A stretch of DNA of 64,000 nucleotides, from NCBI GenBank assembly GCA_033032175.1, contig CM065304.1, forward strand, positions 8,804,001 through 8,868,000. The letters run 5' to 3'. The position numbers and the translations under genes were made by a program. The notes under the pieces are model-generated. The model saw only the letters and a list, made by a program, of their open reading frames with translations, ran no database searches and was not told the origin of the DNA. Below are positions 21,051 through 34,796 of this stretch, piece by piece. This stretch comes from Saturnia japonica (taxonomy: Eukaryota; Arthropoda; Insecta; Lepidoptera; Saturniidae). Numbering within the stretch: position 1 is the first letter of the stretch; each line of letters starts with the position of its first letter.

Positions 21051-21578
21051 TTAGGTCGGGAAAAAGTGTTTTCGCATTACGTAGGTATTAACTTGTTATA
21101 AAATTTCTTTGGCTGTACTATTTGTATTTGGCTGGTTTCGGTAACATTAAAAAGGTTACTTTATAATTATTAAAAAAAGGAAAAAAAGTTGTTTCCCACT
21201 ATTTTTCATTTGTTTTTTTTTTCTGTAAAAATGAGTGAATCTAATGAAGAAATTCTATACATTTTAAAATATGGTTACAAAAAAGACAAAAATGCAACTC
21301 AAGCAGCGAAAAAATTTATGATGTTTATGGACCTAATGCAGTGTCAGTAAGAGTAGCACAAAGTTGTTTCAAAGGTTTTCAGTCCGGAAATTAACGCGTT
21401 TTCTTGATCAGAAGTCCCAAAGTTTCTACAACAACGGGATCATGTCTCTACCTACAAAATGGCAGAAAATCATCGAACAAAACGTCATATATATACTGTA
21501 AATAGATGTAAATAAACTTTGAAATAAATGTCTTGAGTTTTCGTATAAAAATGCGAAGAAACATTTTCCCTGACCTAT
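21051..21578 (+). mobile_element. Mariner-family element, internally deleted
   Basis: Terminal inverted repeats TTAGGTCGGGAAAAAGTG and its counterpart ending CCCTGACCTAT, flanked by TA. ATG at 21231 opens a short frame (MSESNEEILYILKYGYKKDK) resembling the transposase N-terminus. After about 45 residues it passes, through stops, directly to the C-terminal part (GIMSLPTKWQKIIEQN). The DNA-binding linker and whole DDD catalytic domain are missing, so it cannot make transposase. Confidence 0.85.
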
Positions 21579-22904
21579 TATTTAGTTTTAGTTTCCCTAA
21601 AATTTAGCAAATTTTTAAAACATGATAACACCGTCGCCAGCTCGGCGCGGCGCGGCGCAGCGGTACGTTTGATCGTATGGCGGTACCATGCGCAGCGCCG
21701 CTTCTATTGCCATGTAAATTTCCTCATTTAACTATTTTTTTTTACATTTTATTAGGGGTATTTTTTAACATATATTCTGAGATAGACAACATAAACAGAA
21801 TACAATCTCGATACCTAATAACACCTTCACGGATCCGACGGGGTTTTTGATACATATTGTATATCTGTATAAGAATATTAATATATTTTTTACAATTTAT
21901 TTTTATAGCTGGCTCAGCGCAATAAGTTATGCTAATAGGAGCAGATATATTGTTATCGTTAACACGTCACGTGACCATGTCGATGACGACTCACATGAAT
22001 TTTACTCCCTATCCAAACCTTCCGTTATAAGTTTTCACTCCAAAAATTAATCACCAAGCACCTATAGTTAGGTCAGTTCGGATACCTGCACTTGAGATTC
22101 AATCCTCCCACTAGGCTTAGCGTGTTATCGTGGGTCAGATCGTCACGTAGAGTAGATCGCTTTACATGTGAGGTTGTGGCCTAAATATATTGAAAAAAAG
22201 AAACTTGAATTCCATAAAATTATTTAGTAACTACACGTTTATTCAGAGAATACCGGGTTGATATTCATTGGTCTTAAGCATACCACAAGAATTGATTTTA
22301 GTAATTTGTCGTATATTTACATACACCTAAAATGTTATTTAATTATGCGATTAATGGAAACAAAGATGACCCTTAAAGTAAAATATTTTTGTACTACATA
22401 CATTAGCATAAGGATAGTAGCGTAAAGATAATGCAGAAACCCAAAATACCCGTCACCGTCACAAAATATCGTCGCGTCGCGCGTCGTGTCGTGAAACACC
22501 CGGTATTAATGAAGTTCCTTTCACTATATGTTATGTTCTGATTAGATTTCTACGCTCTGTTGTGTGTCTGTACGAGTGTGGTCGAGTCCCGCTGATTTCA
22601 GATTTTTTATATAAACTTTTTTTTTTAAGTTATGAATAATTATTGAATATAATGATTAAATTTATAATTTTTTAAATATGTTTGTAATAACAATTAATCA
22701 TAAAATGTTTATTTTTAAACAAAACTAAAAAAATATATAAAAAATCCCAATTCAGCGGGATTGGAACCATCGGCCACCAGTAGTTACTGTACATAGTGTA
22801 CATACATACAACAGCGCATAGAAATCTAATTTCAACGTAGCTGGAGCGATTCTACTACAAAAATTATATACTCTTAAACTATAAAGCTTCTTAAAAATAG
22901 TTTT
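21579..22904. other. Intergenic with small GC-rich patches
   Basis: GC-rich patches at 21630-21705 (GGCGCGGCGCGGCGCAGCGG) and 22455-22500 (TCGTCGCGTCGCGCGTCGTG) in otherwise AT-rich DNA. No gene seen. Confidence 0.45.
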
Positions 22905-23062
22905 CTTTTTCTGACTATACTTTTAGCCTTAGGGGCTCTAGAGCCTCTGACGGCTTTTATAGCTTCAATGTGGCTACATATGATACTCAACGTATATGAT
23001 AAGGTAATATAGGCTGGTTCAAGGAGCTCCAATACCATAACAATAATAAATAACACTAGACA
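22905..23062 (-). mobile_element. Dispersed repeat with poly-A end on - strand
   Basis: It shares TTAGCCTTAGGGGCTCTAGAG-like sequence with 15970-16110 and 56640-56770. The T-run and GACTATAC at the left suggest the A-tail of a - strand retroelement 3' end. Confidence 0.5.
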
Positions 23063-23560
23063 CTTTGTGGGGCCGACGTAAGCGAGCGTGCAATTTACAA
23101 AGCGTGTATACACACATACGTACTGTACAAACAGAGTGATGCAAATGCCATCATCATTGATCCTAATTTCTTAATAAAACTTAACACATGGATGTCAAGA
23201 ACACGTAAGTGGTTATTATAAATGCCTGCAATTATAATTATCACATAACACGATTAAAAAATATTTGTAATAATTTACTAATAACTTTATAGGAAGACTT
23301 GGATCGTGACGTTAATAAATGTACTATAATTTCCTTTGCTTAAAAAACATACAAAATATAATTGTTCATAAAGAGGTATTGATAAGAAAACGTTTAACCA
23401 GAGATTTGAGCAACTTATTTAATGAGAAATTACCATTACCTAATGTATTATGACTTAATGACCTAATGGTAATACCATGATATTTTTTTGCACAATTTCA
23501 CACACGGCCATTTAATTCCAAACTAAGCAAAGCTTCTATTATGGTATATAAACAGCTGAT

Positions 23561-23584
23561 TATATATATATATATATATATATA
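23561..23584. repeat. (TA)12 microsatellite
   Basis: 24 bases of alternating TA, directly at the 3' end of the SINE-1 copy on the - strand and probably its tail. Confidence 0.9.
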
Positions 23585-23586
23585 GA

Positions 23587-23712
23587 TATTTAACACCCAG
23601 ACACACAACTGACAATTATGCTCATCACAGAAAAGACAGTCATAGGCGGGGATCGAACCCGCGACCTCTCGGCTCAATAGTAGGGTTTACTACCATTGCG
23701 CCACGAGGCCAT
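23587..23712 (-). mobile_element. tRNA-derived SINE (family SINE-1)
   Basis: On the - strand the head has an A-box-like TGGCGCAATGGTAG and a B box GGTTCGATCC, followed by a non-tRNA body with CAGTTGTGTGTCTGGG. The ends do not pair as an acceptor stem, so this is not a tRNA gene. Confidence 0.75.
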
Positions 23713-24515
23713 CACCAATAGAACTCTCAAAATATTGGAATTTATAACTAGATACTCTTTGCCTTATAAAAGCTCTAATAATTTTATTTTGCTAATGAAC
23801 AGTTTAGTACGAAGTATCCTCGAATATTGATTTGCGGTTTGTTTAATCTGTTACTCTAAACAGTCTAAACATTCGCCATGTATTGATTCCGGTAAAAGAA
23901 ATGTTATGTTATGGACAATGTGTTATATTAGGTGTATGTAGTCAGTGTTTATTTATCTTAATACTGTTATTTACCTTACATACATACATTTCGTGTATAT
24001 TATAATATGTGTTGTTTATTGTCAAATTTCCAGGGCATCGGTTAGGTTAATGTATTCGTCCGTTCAGATATCATTTATAATACGATCCTTTTAGTTTATT
24101 ATAGAATGTTTCATATAATTTTATCATATTTAATTATAATACATTGTTTGTTTACTTGTGAAGACTGTCAACATGTCAATTTCTGTTACGTCTGATAGTT
24201 TTAGGGCATGCGCTGTTAGAAGTTAGTTAAAAATAAATATATTTTCTAAAAAGGTTTTACTTAATCAAATAAAACCTATAGGTAGTTTAATTAAATAATA
24301 AAAGCGGATTCGAGTATTTGAAAATAATAGAGAAAACGATTGTCATTGTACGACAGACCTAGGAGTCGTAAAGATTGTTTTATTTCGAAAAATATTGAAA
24401 AATATATTTTATGATATTTTATTTAATACATTATAATTGGTAAAATAATACCGCAGTCATAAAATTTAAAAGTTGCTTAAGACAACTTAAGAACCTAATT
24501 AAATCTATTTTCTAT

Positions 24516-24728
24516 ATGGTTGAAATCTCATCTGGCGAGATTCCTACTATTGTGGTGGTTCCTGCTTCGAGCCTGCATAATACTATATCCAAGCGGATTC
24601 AATACTACGCCGATCACCCGGGTGCGGACCACATTGATCCGGTGTTTGTATGGTGTCAAATCTTGCTGTGAGTTGACGTGGACCGATCAACCAAGATCAC
24701 GAGACTCTAGCTCGAGGTCCTGACGCTT
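24516..24728 (+). other. Isolated GC-richer open frame, unidentified
   Basis: ATG 24516 opens about 51 codons to TGA near 24670. The peptide looks protein-like: GEIPTIVVVPASS, then KRIQYYADHPGADHIDP. The GC-rich stretch continues to about 24725 with stops. I do not recognise it. It may be a transposon or gene fragment. Confidence 0.3.
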
Positions 24729-26840
24729 AATTACCTATTGTTGGAATCTTATCAAATTTGGATATTGTGAAGTGGATTGTTAAAATGGATAAGGACTCTG
24801 TTTTTTTTTTAAATTATAACTTTTATAACGGTAATGTAAATTAGATTTTATACTACGTAAATTTATTACATTTCTTTGATGTCCTGTAATTATATTTATA
24901 TTAGATTTTATTTTTCTTTCATTCCATTTTCCTTTTAGGATTACCTTTTTCCAAATTATATGTACATTATACTTTTCCATTTTTTTTATTTTCTCGATGA
25001 CAGTTCTAATTTGATAGTTGTAGTGTTGTGACCAAATAAGTAATGATATCGATCGCATATATTTATTATATTTTTATTTGATTAAAATAAATAAATAGAG
25101 ATTACCTGTCGTTATAATTATTTCGTTTCATTTTCGAGTAACCTACCTATACCTACTTATTTTACAACAGCTTCGAAAATTTTGAATAAGTTGGCATTAT
25201 CAATCAAGAATTAATACGTGTAACATCATGTAATGAAATATAAAATTAGTTAATAAATTTGTACAAAAGTATCCGGCAGTAGTTTAGTTTCTTACATTAT
25301 GTAAAAAAATATCGGGTCTGTTATCGTATTACGTTTATCGATATAGCTCCATCCCTATCAGTTTCTCCGACTCTGGTATAACCTTGTACGTGTGTAAAAC
25401 TCATATTTTTATAAAATAATGCATACATAATTTAATAAAGATGCTCGTTCAAGTTTTCACAGGAGCTGTCATCAAGAAAATAAAGAAATGGAAATGGTAT
25501 ATTTGTTGTAAGACGACACATATTATTTTAATAGTTATTATTATAAACAATATTAAGTCATGAGTGAAGAAATTAATATGATCTTGTATCTGTACCAATA
25601 TTTGAAATAACTAAGGTTTGTGAATATGTTTTATAAGAGATAATCTTTGGAACTTATCCGATTCTGAAAATTATTTCACAAATTCAAAGCTACATTATCC
25701 CTAAATGCTACAGTTTATTGTTCTCAAGTTTTAATTGAAAATAAAGGATAAAAAGTGGTGGCCAGTTATTAATTTATTCATAAATTAATTAATTTTTATA
25801 CTGCCTTTTACTTTTTGCTAATTATCTCTAAACAACATTAATTTTAAATATCAAATTTCCTAAAAATTTCATCGTTAACCGATAAAGAGTCCGTTGTACG
25901 CATGACTCGACTATACAATAAACTTTCATATAAACATGTCTCATATTTCGATTTGATTTTTTGGTCGTTTTTTTTTTAGATAATACTTAATTGTATTTAA
26001 ATTAATGCTTCATTAGATATATCTAATCAAAGGATTTCACTTTTTTTTAAACTGAGCAAATCCTCCACTGTCACACTCCTCGCATCTTAAATATTTTATA
26101 CATTATTTATAATGTTTTATAATAAATATAAAATAATCTCAAATATTTTTAATTTTTTGTTTTTAATTTCATTAAAGAAAATCACTTCTCCTTATCTTCT
26201 ACTATAATATTCAAATTTGTCCCTTAGATGCTCATAATTAGTGTAAACTGTCCATATGTGATAACACTTAATACGTTGTTCATCATTGCGTTACCGCAAA
26301 ACTCTCTAAGTGGTGGAGAGTCTGTGCGGGGTTTTGCTGCAAAGATATTACCCGCCACACCTTTTACATATGCAAAACAATTGTTACTAGTCTTTGTCTC
26401 AGTCTGAAGAGAGCTGTTAACTACACGTACTGGTATATCAAATAATTTCTTATTAGTAGCATGTAGGTAACCTGTCAGTGACCTAAGAATATAGGACTTA
26501 CTGAGAACGGAAGTTCTACAAACGTATTAATCTATATCTATTAGTTTACTACTAATAGAAACATTAAATCAAATTTATAAAGACACACTATTATCTTCTG
26601 TATCATGGTGAGTGTTCTGAAGAGTTATTCAAACTAATTTCCTCTTCTGCCATTCATACGCACTAGGCTACGAATCCACTACTACTTTATAGTAACCTTC
26701 ATCTCGACATGAACAAAGAGGTGATCATATTTTTGCCGTACTGTGAAGCTGTAGAGCTGTCTCCCGGCCAGTGTGTTCTCTCCTTCCTACAATATGGGGT
26801 CCTTCAACCATAACGTTAAAAATTGTTTGAGCAGACCGAC
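24729..26840. other. AT-rich intergenic, nothing recognised
   Basis: Homopolymer-rich DNA without a supported gene or repeat. Confidence 0.5.
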
Positions 26841-26849
26841 CAAACAGCG

Positions 26850-26893
26850 CGACGACTGGCGATGGACTGTTGATCTCTCGGTGGTCACCATCA
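26850..26893. repeat. Short dispersed repeat
   Basis: GTTGATCTCTCGGTGGTCACC resembles 44946-44988 and, inverted, 59205-59253. Confidence 0.45.
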
Positions 26894-27339
26894 AGTACAG
26901 TGCCGTCACTTTGCCGCGGTAAGATGAAAAGAGTTGGTCAGACAGACAAATGCGTAACTATTTATTATTTATTGTTTTTACATTTACCGACACAAAAACT
27001 ATATTTCCCTCACCAACAGAACGTCTTGTATTTTCCTGCCTAACATTCGATAATGTTATAAAAACGTGTATTAAAAATCTTGTAATATTAGAGGTTAAAG
27101 TATGAAATTGTTGATTTTTAATATTGACTAGTGTGCATATCGATTTCTTTTAGTATACTTAGAATTGCAAAGTCATATTAAGTTTATAATATAGCGATGA
27201 CAAACCTTTTTAAGGTAGTTTTTCATTTGTTTTCCCACCTTTCGATTTTTCTTTGATAGCACTATTTCTGTATTAACCATGAAAAAAAAATGTAATCTCA
27301 TTATTTTCAAATAAGAATTCCGTCGTGGCATCAACGCAG

Positions 27340-28230
27340 CACAGACGGCAATATCAACGACGTTTATGGTCTAGGTACCAAAAGTGAACGCACGACATTT
27401 TTTTGATATAATCGCTTCCCATTTTGAAATTTCGATCCCAACAATAAGTCATATGGCCAACCGTAAACGAAAGTCATAACGATGAATTGAAAGCCATAGT
27501 GGCAGCAGATTTAACGTAAGTGATAAACTATTACTGCTTCATTTATGTTACAATGGAAAGGTAAAAAAGTTAGGAAAATGGGTACCGTATGAACTCAGTG
27601 AACAACAACAAAAAAATTGCGTTGAAAGATGATATAACAAATGAGAGAATTCTGAATCAGATTATCTCTTTTTATGAAAAGTAGATCCTGTATGATAATC
27701 GAACACGTCCGTCGCACTGGTTAAACATGATAGAGGTAGCCAAACCATGTACTAAACGCAAATTAAGTCAACGCTGCTTGTGAGTGTATGGTGAACCTAT
27801 GCCGACATTGTTCATTACAACATCTTGAGACCTGGCACAACAATTATTACAGAGGTGTACTGTGAAGAATTGTAAATGATAATGGATAAGCTCGCTGTCA
27901 AATAACCAATATTTGCTAATTGTTCAAGACCTCTCGTTCTTCACGACGCCGTTTGTACAACAGATCATCTCAAAACTACAGAAGTTATGACTGGAAGCTG
28001 TCCGCCACACACCATACTCACTAATTCTTGCTCCAACTGATTTCAATTCTTTTCCGAATTTCGATGGTTTTTTATAGTGAGAAAATTTAACAGATAAAAG
28101 CGCCTTTTATAGAATTTATCGATTTCCAGCTCCAGGATTTCTATATCGGAGGCATTCAGGGAATTTCCATTAAAATGGCAAAAGTGCCATTGCCATGCCA
28201 AACAACATTACGACTTATTAATTATACATA
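27340..28230 (+). pseudogene. Decayed mariner-like transposase
   Basis: Frames broken by many stops and shifts still show mariner transposase landmarks in order: LGKWVPYELSEQQQ near 27570, YDNRTRPSHW near 27690, and near 27990 AVRHTPYSLILAPTDFN, equivalent to the HPPYSPDLAPTD region before the last catalytic Asp. No intact frame. Confidence 0.7.
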
Positions 28231-28543
28231 AAATATACGATTTACTAAAGCTAGAAAACTAAAGACGTACTGTTCGGATTTATATAAGTATTTCAAACAG
28301 TTTTGTTTCAACGGCAACGGTTTTTAATTATTACTATTCTTGCGGTAAATGAGAATTTAATTACTTCAAGTTTCTACCGCTGCCAAGTCTTTGTTTTAAC
28401 GCTGTTACTCTTAATGGACGAATTAATTTACAACATTTGAAAACATTCAATAATTGTAGTGATGTTTACTAAACATAAACGTGAAATGAAAGCCATAAAT
28501 AAAACAATACAATACATATAATTTTATAATTTATATTTAATAA

Positions 28544-28612
28544 TTTCAAGTCAACTCGATGAATTCCATCCTGTCAAACAAGCAGATTTTTGGCGCGGAT
28601 ATATTCAATCTA
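28544..28612 (+). repeat. Displaced duplicate of an RTE-like segment
   Basis: It closely matches 29170-29238 (CTCGATGAATTCCATCCTGT, then CGCGGATATATTCAATC) but lies 5' of the main RTE-like fragment. Confidence 0.6.
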
Positions 28613-28639
28613 TGAGAAAAGATTTCAAATTACACAACC

Positions 28640-30310
28640 GATAAACTATTTATTGTAAAGATAATAGAAGGGTATAAGGGACATAAAGATTTCAGAAAGA
28701 AATTAAGTTCTGGTACATTTCAGATTACTGACAAAAAAGGAAAATATGATTAATAATAGAGACGAAATACTTAAGATTGTGGAAGAGTTTTATAGGGAGC
28801 TTTAAACAACCATTGTTACACCACCAAGCACAAATGATGACCTTAGAATCGAGCTCGTAGAATTTACGCCATGCGATGGTACATAGTGCATACTTCCCGA
28901 GGAAGTTGAATGAGCGTTAAGTCGAACGAAGACCGGTAAGCCATCAGGCGAGGATTGAGTAACGGTTGAGCTCTTAAAAGTTATGGTGAAATAGTAGTAA
29001 AGGTTCTTGTCGCGCTATTTAACTAGGATTATTCAAGCGGTAAACGCAAAATGCGCAGAAAAATGCTATCGTCACAATTTACATAAAAAGGGGATCCTAC
29101 AAATTTAGTAAACTATATACCGATAAGCCTCCTTCCCCACAAACTATTTGCCAAAGTTTTGACAACAGAATTTCAAGCCAGCTCGATGAATTCCATCCTG
29201 TCGAACAAGCAGGTTTTCGCGCGGATATATTCAATCCATCATATTCACACCGTGAGGCAGTTGATAGAAAAGTGTGAAGAGTTTAACCGGCCGTTATGCT
29301 TCGCTTTTGCAGATTACGAAAAGGCGTTTGACAGCAAGGAGCATTGGGCCGTGTTCTATTCCCTCCATCGCTTCAAAATTGAAACACGCTATGTGGACGT
29401 CCTCCGAAACCTCGCAGGCATCCTATTAAGCAAGGCGTTAGCTAAGGGGATACAATATCTCCTAAGTTTTCTGCATAGATCTTAGAGGATGTTATTAAAT
29501 GGTTCGATTGGAAGAAAAATTTTTTTACAATCAATGGTGTGTACGTGTCGCTCCTTCGTATTGCAGATAATTTTATACTTATTACTGAAACAATGCTTGA
29601 TCTCCAATACATGTTACAAGACTTTCACCATGACTCTCTTAAGGGTGGTCACAAGATGAACGCGTTCAAAACAAAAGTTCATAGATATGACCAATATTCC
29701 AGGTGATTTGCACAGTGTAATGGCTGGAGGTGAAACACTGGAAAGGGTCAATCAGTATATTTATCTAGGGCACTGTTAATTTTTTGGCAGAGAGCATCGA
29801 CTTAAGGAGATCACAAGACGTATTCAGTTAGAATGGTCTACTTTCGATAAACTGGCTGACGTCTACCGTGATCGAAAAATATCGAAATGTCTGAAGACCC
29901 GTCTTTTTAATCAAGATGACCTGCCCACAATGACGTATGGTACCGAAATATGAACGCTCACTAAGCAAATCGTGCACAAAATGAGAGTCGTACAACGAGC
30001 CACGCAGTGCATCATGTTAGGCATCACATTGAGTGATAGAGTTAAAAATACGGATATCCGAAAAACCACGAAAGTGGACGATATGGGTGTCAAATGAAAT
30101 GGCGTTGGCCAGATGTGGTGACGGCAGGTGGAGTATACCCTTGACGGTTTGGTGACCGAGAGATGACAAACGAAGAATATGAAGACTGGTGGTGAGATAG
30201 GTCGACGACATCATAAATCTTATCGGCACAGGACATAGACGAGTGATGTAAAAGAGAGGAGGCTTATACCTTGCAAAAAGCTGTCCATAATGATAATGAT
30301 GATGATACTA
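28640..30310 (+). pseudogene. RTE-like non-LTR retrotransposon, decayed reverse transcriptase
   Basis: Successive frames show reverse-transcriptase order: EILKIVEEFYREL, EQAGFR-like, then HIHTVRQLIEKCEEF with ADYEKAFDS (29159-29485). Then LRIADNFILI (the YADD motif position, degenerate), MTYGTEI, VQRATQCIMLGITLSDRVKN, EEAYTLQKAVH, and a GAT-repeat tail near 30290-30310 as in many RTE 3' ends. Numerous stops and frameshifts make it dead. Confidence 0.85.
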
Positions 30311-30870
30311 AACATAACTCGTGTAATAAATTATTATGAGTGCAATTCTAATTCATAGCTGAAACGATTGAAGAGTGAATTTTAAACACTAGTACTATTA
30401 TATTCGTTTTTTTTTTTAATTTAATTATAGTATAGGTACAAACGGAGCGAGAAACGTTATAATCTTTTTTTAAATTGGATTTAGTTTTATTTATAGTTTT
30501 CTATAAGAAATAGTAATTATCATAATTTCAAAGAAAACCATCTCAATTTCATTAATTTGTTTAATTATTATCATTATGTGGCTTTATTTTGGAGATTAAT
30601 TTGGGTTTCAAAATCAGGATCAAAAAGGAACCCAAAATGAATGTTTATCCTATTTAATTTACGTCGTGTAAGTCAAATGTATGGGAAAAATGGTATAAGT
30701 AAATTCAAACTCTCAAGACATAATGATCTACAAATTCGGAATTAAAGTTCTCGCTTAAAAAATATACAAATAACATTTTCATACACAAGGAATGCACTAA
30801 AATCTAGTTTGTTGACACCATAAAAACTAACGAAACATGAACAAAGTTTTCCTTTTATTGAAAAAGAAAT

Positions 30871-31192
30871 CGTGTCACGTCCCGGTACCGTCACGTGCAG
30901 ATTAAACAGCACTCATTCTCGTAACGAGTGGCGCAGACGCCGCCCGCCCAGTCTTCGTCCGCCCGCCCTGCAGCGCACGAGTATATTACACATAAACGCA
31001 GGTCAGTGTTTTATCAAGTGAATTTTTGATTAAATCACCTATTCCCGAGCCTCTCTACATCTGTAAAATGGCTTATCGTGATCTCCGATTTCTCTTCACA
31101 TAAAAATGTCATAAAATTTATTTGCGTGCTGTATATCGTTCGATGCACGTCGTCCAAGCCGTGGAGGTGTAATTAACAAAAAGCTATTTTGT
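30871..31192 (+). promoter_or_regulatory. Candidate host promoter and first exon
   Basis: A GC-rich island (30870-30980, with CACGTG and repeated CCGCCC/CGCCCGCCC) in AT-rich DNA, TATATTA at 30982, an arthropod initiator TCAGT at 31003-31007, and a possible donor TGT|GTAAGC at 31193. The only early ATG (31069) gives an 11-codon frame, so an exon here would be 5' UTR. It could serve the gene at 62,213. Which gene it serves is inference. Confidence 0.4.
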
Positions 31193-34100
31193 GTAAGCAT
31201 TTGCAAGAGTTTTGAGTATATAACTAGCACGGATTAAAATAACAATCCATTTTTTTAAATTCAATCCCGTATGTCATTCAGTATTGTTTTATAAACATCA
31301 TGTGAACGCATAACCACTTAATTTTAATGTTAATTTGAATTCTTTGGTTTTATTTGTTCGTTTCAGATTATTTTTTTAAAGAGAGAGATATTTGAATTCT
31401 TTGCCAGTTAACTTCACTTCCCCTTCGATTTGAATTTCCGAACTGAAATTTACAGTAAAGTGTTTTCTTGTAATTTACTGTAAAAAAATTAAACACAAAT
31501 TAAAACAAAAAATGCTATAATCAGTAAAATTCCCTAAAAATGTTTATAAAGTATATTCGAATTGGATTTTTCCAGTTAGGTGCTTTTTTAGATAAATCGA
31601 TTTTAATAGCTATCTTACGTACAATAAAACTAAGATCTATTTCAATAAGTAAGTATAATTTAACTTTATGAAAATTTATTTACTTTTCTTACGCGGTTTG
31701 GCAAAACGAATACCCTTCAGCAACGTGCTCATAAGTGTAAACAAACAAAAAGGACAAGCACTTATTATGTTCATTTTGCAATAAGTACGATGTCTGCGAT
31801 ACTTAGCGAATGATTCTATATATTTATATCGTTCATCGTATCGTAATATCGTACGACCGTTACAATACAATCAGAATACAATATATCATAACATACGTAT
31901 TTTATAATTATTGTTAAATAATTGTATATATTAAAGCCATACATACGTAATAAACGCCTTATTTCGATGTCTTATTAATTTTAGTATGGTTTTAAATTTG
32001 CATAATATTATGTGTAGAAAAGAAAACAACTATGTACTACGTTCTTTTTATTTTATAACACGGCTTTACCCGTGTTAATTAAATATGACAAACATCGCTA
32101 ACGCACCCGTGTAGGCAATTTTTTATACTTTGTGTAAAACTATCGACATTTTTATGAGGAATAAATTATTTTTTTAAATTATAATATAACCTGTGTTACT
32201 CGCTAATACTGTAGCTTTATATCGGTATAAGATTTTTTTTAATCAGTAGTTTTTATGTATATCAATACCGAAAAAAAAAACAAACAAATTATCAAATCTT
32301 TCCTCTTTATAATATTGGTATAGATTGATGAATATCAAAAGTATGAATAATATGTAGTAAGAATTTTATTTCACCGAGATAGCAAAAAAGAATCTTTGTG
32401 TTATGGTATGCATTTTAGTCATTTATAGATGGCTCCACTTATTTTATATATCTCGCTTTCAAAACACTCATACGTGGATTTTACGTATGTTATGAAATTT
32501 ATTTCATTGAACACTATTCATTATAATAATATAATATATTGTGAAAATAATACAATACAATAATTTAAAAAAATTAGAGACTACCATCTCTTAATCTTTA
32601 CTGATCATAATATTATTTTTTTGTTTTATGGCAGGGATGTACTGATTTAGCGTTATTAAAAAAAACTTAATTTGTCCAACAAATATTTACTTCATAACGA
32701 TAATCATTTAATGAAATAAAAAAAGACTAAAAGACAATAAACTTGTTAAACGTACTTAATGATTATTTTTCAATGTTCTTTTATTGCATTCTCCAAGATG
32801 CTATTATGTAAAAGGTGAATTCACTTTAACTTGAATACTTTAATTTTGAAGCAATTCACTATTGTTGTTAAATGAGCTGTTCTTGTATATATTATATTAC
32901 GTATAACATAAATATGTAGTAGATTTCTTGGAAAGGGCTCCTAAAGATGTGGTTGAAATGTTAGACTTTTATAATGTTTTATTTTCCAAGTCTATAAGTG
33001 GTTTTATCCACCCACATATTTTATATTAAACATAGAAGTTTTTATTTATCTAAAGGTACTTTAAAAAATGTTAATGTATTTACAATTTTACTTTAATAAA
33101 ACGTTCTGTATTCTGACATCATCTGATATCATCTATAGGTAGGTACGTTAATGAAGCAAAATGAGTTCATAAAGAAATTTGTATTTAGTGCAAAATAACT
33201 ATGTATTAATCATAACTTTACAGAAATGCATTCTATCCACCACATAATAGGCGCTTAAACATCAACTTATCTATGTCAAGTTCGTGTGTTGTAATGTACT
33301 ATATTTATTTTATGTTTGCCAGCAACGCTTTTATTTATTCTTGTTCCTCAGTTTGCAACCATCCATATATTTTATTATCACTCGCTGGTATCTGTGACGG
33401 GATACGATTTTAATACGGCGTTTCTGTTTTTGCAATAGATTATAAGTGTTTGATTACACAAACCCGTGTGTGTTTGCCTTCCACGTTTCAATTATATAAG
33501 ATTAAAATTTTACAAAGATATTGTCTTCAATATGTAAATAGTATTGTGGATTGGTGACCACCACCATCCTATACAAGTTGGCAAACACCAACCTGTAAGA
33601 ACAGTTACCTTGTATTCTTTTAAATACTAAATACTTATTACAACGTCATACCAGCGCACTTTAATGCTCTGACTAATTATTGTAAACTTAAAAGAAATAA
33701 AGACCCAATTAAGTCTCTCTCTGTATAAATGTTATATATGACAAACTTTAATACCGTAGGTATTAGGGTAATTATTCCAAATATGATAGGTTATTTGGCA
33801 TAAGTCTTGAAAACAAATAAACAATTATAGAAGAACAAGATAATAACATAAATTCTGCCTCTCGGTACATACATACGTTTACAAAACTTTATGAAAATGT
33901 TAACATTTTTAAAGTGTTACGAAAATATTGATTGATTTATATTTTTATTTAACTGTATATCCAATTAATAGAAATAAGTATTATTTTTAAAGCTTCATTT
34001 TCGATTTTATTTATACTTCGTTCTATATATATGCTTTTATTAGATGAGTATGTATGTACTCTCAAAGAGCGGTAAGTTGTCGTTTTAATGTATAATTATT

Positions 34101-34790
34101 GTCATAAGTAATATTATACAGAGAGATAGTTAATTGGATTTTTATCTGTGTTAAGTTTACAATAATTAGTTGAATGAAATTCATATCTATAAACAAGTTT
34201 GTAAATAAATAATAACATATTCGATATAATAGTGAAGTAGGTAAATTAAGAAAAAAAAACATATATTAAAACCACCTTAGTTAGTATTCAATACTTAAAA
34301 ATAAAAAAATGCCCTAGTTACTTTTAAATTTTGTCATTAGGTACTTAATAAAAATACACACAATTCTAACTCTACCACAATTAAGATATTTGTTGTGTGA
34401 TTGTGTTTTACTTATCTGTGAGCCGAATGAATCAAAACTGCTTTCACTATCTATGCAAAACGTATCTAAGCAATGTGTAATAAATAGATCAGTTCGATTT
34501 CATCTTACGAAACTGTCACAGCCTGCACGAAGTCATTTTTTTTTGCTTACTTATACCTTTAATACACATTAAAATTAATTTATTATTTATTTAGTAATAG
34601 CTATACGAACGAGATACTATAATGTCTCTATTAAAATATATATAAATAAGTGAAAGTTTTTATTTATTCATAATATTGTAAATTATTTACACTAATTACC
34701 TAAAAATAAGAATAACTGTCAACTTGTTTTGCTTTACAAAAAACATGATTTATGTACACCTCTGGTCCTTGCGTTACAAATAAAATAAAA
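31193..34790. other. AT-rich, nothing recognised
   Basis: 3.6 kb with no supported exon, RNA or clear transposon; only short chance frames. Confidence 0.5.
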
Positions 34791-34796
34791 ATAAAT

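Noticed and set aside
23587..23712. tRNA gene on the - strand
   Set aside because: A and B boxes are present but there is no pairing acceptor stem, and a SINE body with a TA tail follows; a related copy lies at 34797.
31676..31870. 64-codon - strand frame ending in KPRKKSK
   Set aside because: Too short and isolated in AT-rich DNA, without supporting context.
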